NCBI RefSeq assembly: GCF_902364365.1
Contig: NZ_CABJDN010000013.1
Coordinates: 62,001-126,000, forward strand
DNA from: Bacteroides intestinalis
Lineage (GTDB): Bacteria > Bacteroidota > Bacteroidia > Bacteroidales > Bacteroidaceae
Reading direction: 5' to 3'
DNA: 64,000 nt
Shown: positions 36,431-43,412 of the stretch, in pieces
How positions within the stretch are numbered: the first letter of the stretch is position 1
Layout of the letters: the number at the start of each line of letters is the position of its first letter
The notes under the pieces: model-generated
The model's database searches: none
What the model was told of the DNA's origin: nothing
What the model saw: the letters and a program-made list of their open reading frames with translations, nothing else
Made by a program: the position numbers and the translations under genes

Positions 36431-37216
36431 ATGATAGAGTTGCGAACAGTCAACCTGACCCGTTATATCACTCCTTTGCGCGAAGGCGGATCATTGCCCG
36501 CACTGGCAGAAGCTGACGACGAATTTAAATACGTCGTAAAGTTTCGTGGCGCCGGACATGGCACTAAGGCATTGATATCCGAATTAATCGGTGGAGAGGT
36601 TGCGCACATACTGGGATTCAAAGTGCCGGAACTGGTATTTCTGAATCTTGATGAAGCATTCGGACGTACCGAAGGAGATGAAGAAATACAAGATTTATTG
36701 CAAGCCAGCCGTGGGTTAAACCTGGGACTGCACTTCCTGTCAGGTGCTCTGACTTTTGACCCCGTAGCAACTAAAGTAAACCCTGAGCTGGCTTCCCGTA
36801 TTGTCTGGCTGGATGCCTATCTGACCAATATAGACCGTACCTTCCGCAATACTAATATGCTGATGTGGCATAAAGAGCTTTGGCTGATAGACCAGGGTGC
36901 TTCACTTTATTTCCACCACTCGTGGGAAAACTGGGAGAAACATGCCGTAAGCCCATTCCCCTATATAAAAAATCACGTATTGCTGCCCGAAGCATCCCGA
37001 CTTGAAGAAGCCGATACAGCTTTACGTTCCATGCTGACAGAGGAAAAGATACAACAGATCGTAGCACTTATCCCTGACGACTGGTTGCATTGGGAGGATA
37101 CACATGAGACACCCGAAGAAATCAGAGATATTTATACCCACTTTCTGACCGAAAGACTGGCTCATTCCGAAACATTTGTAAAAGAAGCACAGAATGCAAG
37201 GAAAACACTTATATGA
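36431..37216 (+). CDS. HipA-like kinase-fold protein (HipA_2 type)
   Basis: This 261-residue protein resembles the HipA kinase core without the N-terminal HipA subdomain. Kinase-like residues are visible: Lys37 in YVVKFRGAGHGTKALISELI, the catalytic-loop pattern NIDRTFRNTN (N133, D135, N140, N142) and the metal-binding IDQGASLYFHH (D154). There is no HipB-like DNA-binding partner. Instead its 3' end overlaps by 23 bp a DUF3037 gene, a pairing I associate with this family. It has its own promoter. The substrate is unknown; a toxin role should not be assumed. Confidence 0.82.
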   Translation: MIELRTVNLTRYITPLREGGSLPALAEADDEFKYVVKFRGAGHGTKALISELIGGEVAHILGFKVPELVFLNLDEAFGRTEGDEEIQDLLQASRGLNLGLHFLSGALTFDPVATKVNPELASRIVWLDAYLTNIDRTFRNTNMLMWHKELWLIDQGASLYFHHSWENWEKHAVSPFPYIKNHVLLPEASRLEEADTALRSMLTEEKIQQIVALIPDDWLHWEDTHETPEEIRDIYTHFLTERLAHSETFVKEAQNARKTLI

Positions 37217-37577
37217 ATACGCAGTTATCCGCCTGGTACCCAGAGTAGAACGTGAGGAGTTCTTTAATGTGGGCGTCATCCTTTTCTCTAAAAAGGCAGG
37301 CTACATCAAGTCCGTTTGCCAGGTAAACGAGGACAAACTGAAGCTATATATTTCTGAAGTAGACCGGGAATCGGTATTTGCACACTTGGACGTATTCAAT
37401 AAAATATGTTCGGGAGCCAAAGACGGTGGCCCTATAGCCCAACTCGATGTACCGGAACGTTTTCGTTGGCTGACTGCCGTGAGAAGTTCCTGTATTCAAA
37501 CGTCCCGTCCACATGCCGGTTTCTCCGACGATCTGGACAGGACGTTAGAAAGATTATTTAAAGAATTGGTTCTATAG
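37194..37577 (+). CDS. DUF3037 family protein
   Basis: This 127-residue protein contains the family pattern YEYAVIRLVPRVEREEFFNVGVILF near the N-terminus, then FNKICSGAKDGGPIAQL and ERFRWLTAVRSSCIQTSRPHAG. The start lies inside the end of the HipA-like gene (23-bp overlap), so the two proteins are probably made together. The 3' end overlaps the convergent helicase gene by 6 bp. The biochemical function is unknown. Confidence 0.82.
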   Translation: MQGKHLYEYAVIRLVPRVEREEFFNVGVILFSKKAGYIKSVCQVNEDKLKLYISEVDRESVFAHLDVFNKICSGAKDGGPIAQLDVPERFRWLTAVRSSCIQTSRPHAGFSDDLDRTLERLFKELVL

Positions 37578-40013
37578 GGGAACAGCGTACTTCGCTTTCA
37601 GCTCCTCCACTCCCATTCCGGTAAAATAGTCTTCAATAAAATCCCAACGCTTCGCATCATCCATTCCATCCGTCCCGAAGAAGAAGGAAAACAGTTCAAT
37701 CTGCTCCTGAAACACCTGTTCATTATTCTCGAGAATAAAATTGTGATATTCATCGGAAGATGCGATCTGCTGCAGGCTCTTCGGATCATCGAAACATACC
37801 AGCACACAAGGTGTCCCCCCTCCTTCGACACTGAATGAAAGACAATCGAGCATGGAAAGCAGGTTAAGCAACATATTCAGATCGGAGAATGGTGTACTGT
37901 AAAACAATAAACGATCTCCTTTTTTACCGACAATACGTTGACTGAATAGCTTCTGATAGCGGGATAACAAAAGATCAAACCCTTTTGTCACTGTAAAAGA
38001 GAGTTCGTTGGAATCCTTCTTTTTCACACTGCTGATATAGCTCACACTGCGTCCCTCTTCCGTACGTGACTCCAGCAACGAGCCAATAAAGCGTTTTGCC
38101 GATGGTACATCCATACCATGTTCAGCAAATACCGCACGCAATTCTTCTTCATCAAAACGTCCTTTTGTCTTTCGCAGCTTATCGACAAGCAGAATTTTCA
38201 AGCTATTGAACAGTGCATCCATCCGTTGACGAATTACGGTGGCATCTTCTTTCAACAAAACCTCGTGCTTACCAACAGATACCGCACGAGAACCTTCCCA
38301 CAACGTACCCCCATTCAACTTTTGCTTAAACTCCCGATAGCCCAACTCAGCAAAGCGCTCTTCCCACAGCTTTTCCAGACGTGCTGTGTACACGTCTTCC
38401 GTACCTTCCACTTTAGTAAGATAATCCTTGAATTCACGAATAAAAACATCGCCTGTCTTATCCTGGATATATCCTTCCGTCAATAGATTCTGCGGACTGA
38501 CCTCCAACAACTTCTTTCCGTAACGATGGCTCAAATCATCTTCCAACCATAATAAAGCTGTCTTAATCAACTGTCCCAATTCTGCCTCGTATTCCAACTT
38601 GTTTTTCATTCGCGGCAATTTCACCACAAATTCGAAGTCAGACAAAGACACCAGCATTTCCTGCTTTTTGCCCTTCATCCGATATACTTCCATCAACTTT
38701 TTCAGTATCAACGATAACTGCTCCTGGGCTATATTACCCGCCATATGCAGGCGTTTCATATAATAAAAGTCTCGTTCATGATAATCTGTTGCCGAAACGC
38801 CATGAATATCCATATCACGCGCCGCACGTCCTATCTCCTGTATATAATCGACAAACGTACTGGAAGGTGCCACATGATATACCCGGTCGATGTCGCTGAT
38901 ATCCACACCCATACCGAATGCCTTGGTAGCTACAATCATACGTTTCTCTCCTTCCTTGAACTCCTGCACAATCGCTGCTTTCTGTTCCTTATCCTTCTTG
39001 CCATAGTAGGAAGCTACCAAACGCCAATCAGCAGGTTGCACCCACGTCTTCAGACGCATATCGATGCCACCCGCAAAAGGATAATAAAGAATCGTCTTAT
39101 GCCCGTCGAGGAAATCATCTACACGACCCGCCACGACACGTTGCTTGGCTTTATCGTACGTTTCGCCTTCTTCTATTTCCATCTGCCGGATATCGAATCC
39201 GATATTCCTGCGTTTCACCGTACCTGCATAGAGCACACACGGCTCCATTTGCAACGAACGAATCGTTTCGAACACCATATCGTTGCCTCCCTTCGGATTC
39301 CAGACAGCAGTAGCCGTCAGCGCAAAAAGCGGAAACGCATAGCCCAGACTCTTCTTCAAACCTTGCAGATAACGTCCCAGGAACCAATAATCCACCCGGA
39401 ATTCTTTACCCCAAGTAGTTACTGTATGAGCCTCATCCACTACAACCAAACCAATACGACGCTCACCTGCGAAGTGCTTGATATCATATGAAAGCAATAA
39501 CTCCGGCGAAAGATAAAACAAATCCACCTCACCTTCACGCACCTGCCGGTATACCTCATTCTTTTGCTCAGGCGATAAATCGGAAGAAGCATACGCTACG
39601 CGAGTATATCCCAAATCCCGTAAACCTTCCACCTGATCCACAATCAGTGCCTTCAGAGGAGATACAACAATAGTAAGCAATCCGTATTCATTGCCCAAAT
39701 AAATACCAGGCAATTGGAACAATAAGGATTTTCCAGCCCCAGTAGGTGCTGTCAGCAGAATATTATCCACATCAGTTTCCCCATTCCGTGCCTTTTCCGC
39801 TTCAACAATGACACTTTCTATCAATTGTCCCTGCGAAATGTGGAGCGTCTCTTTCCCCTTGAATAAGTCGTCGTACACTTCCAGGTCACGAAATTGTTCG
39901 TACCCGTAAGTCCCTTTTAAAAGGGTATGCACCGCTTCCCGACAATCTCCGGGCAAATGCCGTTCTTTCAATTCCGGCAAGCGGCGTACCGTTTCTTCTT
40001 GTGTTTCAGTCAT
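37572..40013 (-). CDS. RecQ-like DEAH helicase
   Basis: This superfamily 2 helicase of about 813 residues starts at the ATG at 40013 (MTETQEETVRRLPELKERHL). Walker A is TAPTGAGKSLLFQLP (about 100-114), motif II is DEAHTVTTWG, and motif VI is QEIGRAARD. This is the RecQ pattern. The C-terminal half (about 480-813) shows no RQC cysteine cluster or clear HRDC domain and is a lineage-specific extension. It is likely a DNA-repair or recombination helicase, but it is not the canonical RecQ by architecture. It is convergent with the DUF3037 gene, with a 6-bp overlap. Confidence 0.85.
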   Translation of the reverse strand: MTETQEETVRRLPELKERHLPGDCREAVHTLLKGTYGYEQFRDLEVYDDLFKGKETLHISQGQLIESVIVEAEKARNGETDVDNILLTAPTGAGKSLLFQLPGIYLGNEYGLLTIVVSPLKALIVDQVEGLRDLGYTRVAYASSDLSPEQKNEVYRQVREGEVDLFYLSPELLLSYDIKHFAGERRIGLVVVDEAHTVTTWGKEFRVDYWFLGRYLQGLKKSLGYAFPLFALTATAVWNPKGGNDMVFETIRSLQMEPCVLYAGTVKRRNIGFDIRQMEIEEGETYDKAKQRVVAGRVDDFLDGHKTILYYPFAGGIDMRLKTWVQPADWRLVASYYGKKDKEQKAAIVQEFKEGEKRMIVATKAFGMGVDISDIDRVYHVAPSSTFVDYIQEIGRAARDMDIHGVSATDYHERDFYYMKRLHMAGNIAQEQLSLILKKLMEVYRMKGKKQEMLVSLSDFEFVVKLPRMKNKLEYEAELGQLIKTALLWLEDDLSHRYGKKLLEVSPQNLLTEGYIQDKTGDVFIREFKDYLTKVEGTEDVYTARLEKLWEERFAELGYREFKQKLNGGTLWEGSRAVSVGKHEVLLKEDATVIRQRMDALFNSLKILLVDKLRKTKGRFDEEELRAVFAEHGMDVPSAKRFIGSLLESRTEEGRSVSYISSVKKKDSNELSFTVTKGFDLLLSRYQKLFSQRIVGKKGDRLLFYSTPFSDLNMLLNLLSMLDCLSFSVEGGGTPCVLVCFDDPKSLQQIASSDEYHNFILENNEQVFQEQIELFSFFFGTDGMDDAKRWDFIEDYFTGMGVEELKAKYAVPL

Positions 40014-40029
40014 AATGGAATAAATATAA

Positions 40030-40084
40030 AAAAGAGACAATCCATTAATCTGTCAAAAACAGATTTTACGGACTGCCTCTTTTA
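40030..40084 (-). terminator. Intrinsic terminator after the DUF2795 gene
   Basis: The minus strand reads AAAGAG-CA-TCC...ATCTGT, then the complementary ACAGAT...GGA-TG-CTCTTT with a T-run. A few single-base bulges interrupt the stem. It ends just before the helicase start. Confidence 0.75.
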
Positions 40085-40137
40085 TGTGTTAACTACCTCG
40101 TATCCCCTTAGGTATGGCAAGGCTTTAAAAAGCGTAT

Positions 40138-40359
40138 CTAATACTCCTCTTCGTTAAAGAAGAAATCCTCTTTGCTCGGATAGTCAGGCCATATATCTTC
40201 GATGCTCTCATAAATATCGCCTTCATCTTCCATTTCCTGCAAATTTTCAATCACTTCAAGCGGAGCGCCCGAACGTATAGCATAATCGATTAATTCGTCC
40301 TTGGTTGCCGGCCAGGGAGCATCTTCCAGTTTAGATGCTAATTCCAATGTCCAATACAT
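40138..40359 (-). CDS. DUF2795 family small acidic protein
   Basis: This 73-residue acidic protein (MYWTLELASKLEDAPWPATK) fits the DUF2795 family. The family segment APWPATKDELIDYAIRSGAP is near the N-terminus and the C-terminus ends in acidic FFFNEEEY. The function is unknown. It has its own -7 promoter motif (40412-40419) and terminator, so it is a separate unit. Confidence 0.85.
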   Translation of the reverse strand: MYWTLELASKLEDAPWPATKDELIDYAIRSGAPLEVIENLQEMEDEGDIYESIEDIWPDYPSKEDFFFNEEEY

Positions 40360-40411
40360 AAGTTCTAAGTATTAAAATTGTGAATATTAAGTCCTACTTT
40401 CTATTTTTCGG

Positions 40412-40419
40412 CAAAAGTA
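40412..40419 (-). promoter_or_regulatory. -7 promoter element of the DUF2795 gene
   Basis: The minus strand reads TACTTTTG, matching TAnnTTTG, about 53 bp before the start at 40359. It lies in the gap after the cobalamin adenosyltransferase gene. Confidence 0.5.
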
Positions 40420-40431
40420 TAATAAAATCTC

Positions 40432-40986
40432 TCACTTACAACTATTATCCCAAAATATTTCATCTTTTTTCTCATCCTGGTTGATTTTCCGTGACAAGAC
40501 AAACAAATAATCGGACAAACGGTTCACATAAGCAAGTAATTCAGTAACTACTTCGCATTGTTCAGCCAAGGCCAGGATACGTCGTTCAGCCCTGCGGCAA
40601 ACTGTGCGGCAAACATGACAAACCGATGCTCCGCGACTGCCGCCCGGCAATATAAAAGCATGTAACGGGGGAAGCAGGTTATCAAGTCGGTCTATTTCCC
40701 GTTCGATACGCTCTATCTCTTCCGGATGAATAACACTGGCACATTTCAAGTCCGTTTTTTCCAGATCGGTGGCCAGATTGGAACCCACTGCGAAAAGACG
40801 ATCCTGAATATGGCGTACAAGCATCTGATCCGCTTCATCGGACAAATAAGTGATAAGCACTCCCAGGTTAGCGTTTAACTCGTCTACTGTGCCGTATGCT
40901 TCCAGACGAACGTGGGTTTTAGGAACCCGGGTGCCGCCTACCAACGAAGTGGTACCTTTATCACCGGTTTTAGTATATATTTTCAT
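40432..40986 (-). CDS. Cob(I)alamin adenosyltransferase, PduO/MmaB type
   Basis: This 184-residue enzyme transfers the adenosyl group of ATP to cob(I)alamin, giving coenzyme B12. The ATP-binding N-terminus [20 protein letters not shown] and the motifs VDELNANLG and [18 protein letters not shown] (about 120-137) are family signatures. Gut Bacteroides use adenosylcobalamin in methylmalonyl-CoA mutase. No other B12 gene is next to it. Inverted repeats separate it from the gene upstream. Confidence 0.94.
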   Translation of the reverse strand: MKIYTKTGDKGTTSLVGGTRVPKTHVRLEAYGTVDELNANLGVLITYLSDEADQMLVRHIQDRLFAVGSNLATDLEKTDLKCASVIHPEEIERIEREIDRLDNLLPPLHAFILPGGSRGASVCHVCRTVCRRAERRILALAEQCEVVTELLAYVNRLSDYLFVLSRKINQDEKKDEIFWDNSCK

Positions 40987-41000
40987 AAGCGATTGGTGTT

Positions 41001-41049
41001 TAGTGATTAGTGATTAGAGGTTAGTGGAGCGGTTAATCACTAATCACTA
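41001..41049. repeat. Perfect 16-bp inverted repeat made of TTAGTGA units
   Basis: TAGTGATTAGTGATTA (41001-41016) pairs perfectly with 41034-41049 around a 17-nt spacer, and a further TAATCACTT copy follows at 41055-41063. Units of TTAGTGA repeat in tandem within each arm. It lies between two minus-strand genes and may end or stabilise the transcript; there is no strong U-tract. Confidence 0.75.
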
Positions 41050-41083
41050 CCCCCTAATCACTTATTCAAACGCCTAAAGATAA

Positions 41084-41716
41084 TCAAAAGTTGACAATAT
41101 AGTCTTGTTTTATCTTTGTTTTATCAAAGAATAGGATGCCAAGGTCATAAAGGTCGAATGTAATACCTACATGTTCATCCTGCTGCATGCGTTTCCAAAG
41201 GGCTTTCATCTGCGAAGTGTAGCAGATTCCTTCGACCACAAAAGCGGAGTTCCGTATAGTACGTGCAGCACAGATGCGGAATACTTCCTCCACAAATTCC
41301 GGATGACGGTAGTCGTGCAGATAGAGAAAGCCAACTGGTACTCCGGCTTCCAGAAATAGCTCGGAAAGTTCAGAAGCAGATGTATAGTCGGCCCCTTCCT
41401 TACCGGCTTTCAGGTAAAGGGAAGAAGCAGCAAGAGTACCGGCATCTACTATCGTATCGGGCTGTATATAATTCACCAACCGGAACAAAAGGCGTTTCAC
41501 CTTTTTCGACTCATACTTCCAACGCCCGTCTTTTTGAGGTGCTAACTTCTTTTGTTCTGCCGCCAGGTCTTTATACTTATAATAAGGAGTATTTTCATAA
41601 ATCACCTGTGTAATCAAGTTGAAAGCAAAAGGAGAATGCACTCCGTAACCGCAACGATGACGGAAACGGTGCAACCAGATAAAAGGACGTTTCAGAGCTA
41701 ATGTGATACGGTTCAT
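41084..41716 (-). CDS. Class I SAM-methyltransferase-like protein
   Basis: The protein has about 210 residues, starting at MNRITLALKRPFIWLHRFRH (ATG at 41716). The N-terminal RHRCGYGVHSPFAFNLITQVIYE segment is typical of a Bacteroidota family annotated as class I methyltransferases. The SAM-binding glycine loop is weak (DTIVDAGTLAASSLYLKAGK in place of the usual E/DxGxGxG), and the fold otherwise fits a Rossmann pattern. The catalytic activity is therefore uncertain. It lies 14 bp after the serine hydrolase gene on the same strand, probably on one transcript. Confidence 0.6.
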   Translation of the reverse strand: MNRITLALKRPFIWLHRFRHRCGYGVHSPFAFNLITQVIYENTPYYKYKDLAAEQKKLAPQKDGRWKYESKKVKRLLFRLVNYIQPDTIVDAGTLAASSLYLKAGKEGADYTSASELSELFLEAGVPVGFLYLHDYRHPEFVEEVFRICAARTIRNSAFVVEGICYTSQMKALWKRMQQDEHVGITFDLYDLGILFFDKTKIKQDYIVNF

Positions 41717-41730
41717 AATACACAAATCTT

Positions 41731-43233
41731 TTATTGGCCACAAAGATAGATAAAATCGGAAGAATAGTTCGCCTTAACCGCTAAATGCACATCTCCTCCA
41801 TCAAACCGGAAAATGAAGTTGAGCGCACTGATCCAATTGACGTAATGCGCTTTCAGTTCCAGCGTAGAAGTTGATGACCAGGCATAACTACCTGCTACAT
41901 AAAAAGGACCTTCTATCCCGGTGAAACGTCCTTTGGCTTCGATAGAATATGGAGGATATGCATCTATTGAAGTCTTCTCCCACTGTTTGTAGCCAAATAG
42001 CAAGTCATATTCAAGCCCATCGGTCTGTGTCACAGTCATTATGACCTCTTTGGGTTTGAATTGAAGACGGAGAGACTGCCAGCCCAATTTATTCGGCTTA
42101 AACATAATAGGCTTGTTCGCATACTGCCGGGCAAGAGATGAATTTGCTTTCCCTTGTACCACCGGTAACTGATAAGAAGACTGCTTCTTCAACAAGCGTT
42201 TATAATCCTTTCCCGGCGTCAAAGGCTCATCGCCTACAGCAGGCAACAGACGATTCCAGACCAAGCGGCGTTGCGTGATTCCATCTATAATGCTACATTC
42301 GGTAATGACTACTACCATATCTTTATCCGGTATAATAAGTGCATATTGCCCTAAAGCACCGTCTACGCGAACAGCTCCCGGATATTCACAAAGCCACATA
42401 TGATAACCATAACCATAGCCAAAGCTACCTGTATCGGATTGCTTAGCCATCATCAGGTCTACCCAGTCTGCCGGAAGTAGCTGTTTGCCTTCCCACATAC
42501 CACGGTTTAGCAGTAACTGTCCAAGTTTAGCCAACGACTCACTTTGCAAGTACACTCCCCAGCCACCGGTATTGATTCCCTCTGGACTCACTTCCCAAGA
42601 CACATCAGTGATGTGCATAGGCTCGAACAGTTTCAGGCGGAGATAATCCAGTAATTTCATACCCGTCACCTTCTGTACGATGGCGGAAAGAATATACGAA
42701 CTCATGGAATCATAATCAAAATGTTCTCCGGGAGTCTTTATATCTTTTCCCAGATAACCTCTGATCCAGTCAGTACGACCATTGCGCATATTCCAGTCCG
42801 GAGTAACACCCGAAGTCATGTTCAGCAGATTACGGACCGTCATATCGGCAAGATTGGGGGAAATACTATCGGGAAGTTGGTCGGGAAAGAAGGAGGCGAC
42901 CCGGTCTGTCAACCGCAAGCGGTTCTCGGAGATGGCGAGTCCGACGGCGGCACCGACAAAAGTCTTGGAGCAGGAAAACATCGTGTGCCGATACTCCGGA
43001 GCGAAGGGTTCGGGATACATCTCCGCGATCACTTTTCCGTGACGCAGCACCATTACACTGTGTATATCGGTCTTCGGCAGGGCCATCAGAGAGTCCATCA
43101 AAGCAATGAGCGCTCCGGAAGGAACCCCTTCGGCTTCAGGCGTCGAGCGTTCGAACTCACGTATCTGCGCACGGGTCGTTGCAGGTAGCAGTAGGCAGAG
43201 TACAAGAAGAAGTAAAACGAGTTTTTTCTTCAT
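41731..43233 (-). CDS. Secreted serine hydrolase, beta-lactamase/PBP-like fold
   Basis: The protein has about 500 residues, starting at the ATG at 43233 (MKKKLVLLLLVLCLLLPATTRAQ, a signal peptide). The catalytic SxxK motif is S87-C-S-K90 in HTMFSCSKTF. The Tyr motif lies in HFDYDSMSSYILS. The C-terminal 150 residues form an extra beta domain. The fold is that of class C beta-lactamases, DD-peptidases and esterases; antibiotic resistance is not implied. It sits next to a multidomain esterase gene, and a periplasmic esterase role is possible. Confidence 0.88.
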   Translation of the reverse strand: MKKKLVLLLLVLCLLLPATTRAQIREFERSTPEAEGVPSGALIALMDSLMALPKTDIHSVMVLRHGKVIAEMYPEPFAPEYRHTMFSCSKTFVGAAVGLAISENRLRLTDRVASFFPDQLPDSISPNLADMTVRNLLNMTSGVTPDWNMRNGRTDWIRGYLGKDIKTPGEHFDYDSMSSYILSAIVQKVTGMKLLDYLRLKLFEPMHITDVSWEVSPEGINTGGWGVYLQSESLAKLGQLLLNRGMWEGKQLLPADWVDLMMAKQSDTGSFGYGYGYHMWLCEYPGAVRVDGALGQYALIIPDKDMVVVITECSIIDGITQRRLVWNRLLPAVGDEPLTPGKDYKRLLKKQSSYQLPVVQGKANSSLARQYANKPIMFKPNKLGWQSLRLQFKPKEVIMTVTQTDGLEYDLLFGYKQWEKTSIDAYPPYSIEAKGRFTGIEGPFYVAGSYAWSSTSTLELKAHYVNWISALNFIFRFDGGDVHLAVKANYSSDFIYLCGQ

Positions 43234-43272
43234 TTCTAATATTACATTTATCATTTGTACATTAACTGTGCG

Positions 43273-43280
43273 CAAAAGTA
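43273..43280 (-). promoter_or_regulatory. -7 promoter element of the serine hydrolase gene
   Basis: The minus strand reads TACTTTTG, matching TAnnTTTG, about 40 bp before the ATG at 43233. Confidence 0.5.
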
Positions 43281-43412
43281 AAGCATTCAAATAGAGGAGG
43301 CAAATCCGCAGCAGATAATTTAGATTACTTTATTCAAACAATAATATTACAGTATCTCCCTTGGATAAAGACAGAAAAATCATCTTATCGGTATAAATGT
43401 TACTTTACCCAT

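Noticed and set aside
36431..37216. HipBA toxin-antitoxin module
   Set aside because: There is no HipB-like DNA-binding gene, and the protein lacks the N-terminal HipA subdomain.
41731..43233. Beta-lactamase resistance gene
   Set aside because: Only the fold family is supported; the large C-terminal domain and the neighbourhood favour an esterase or peptidase.
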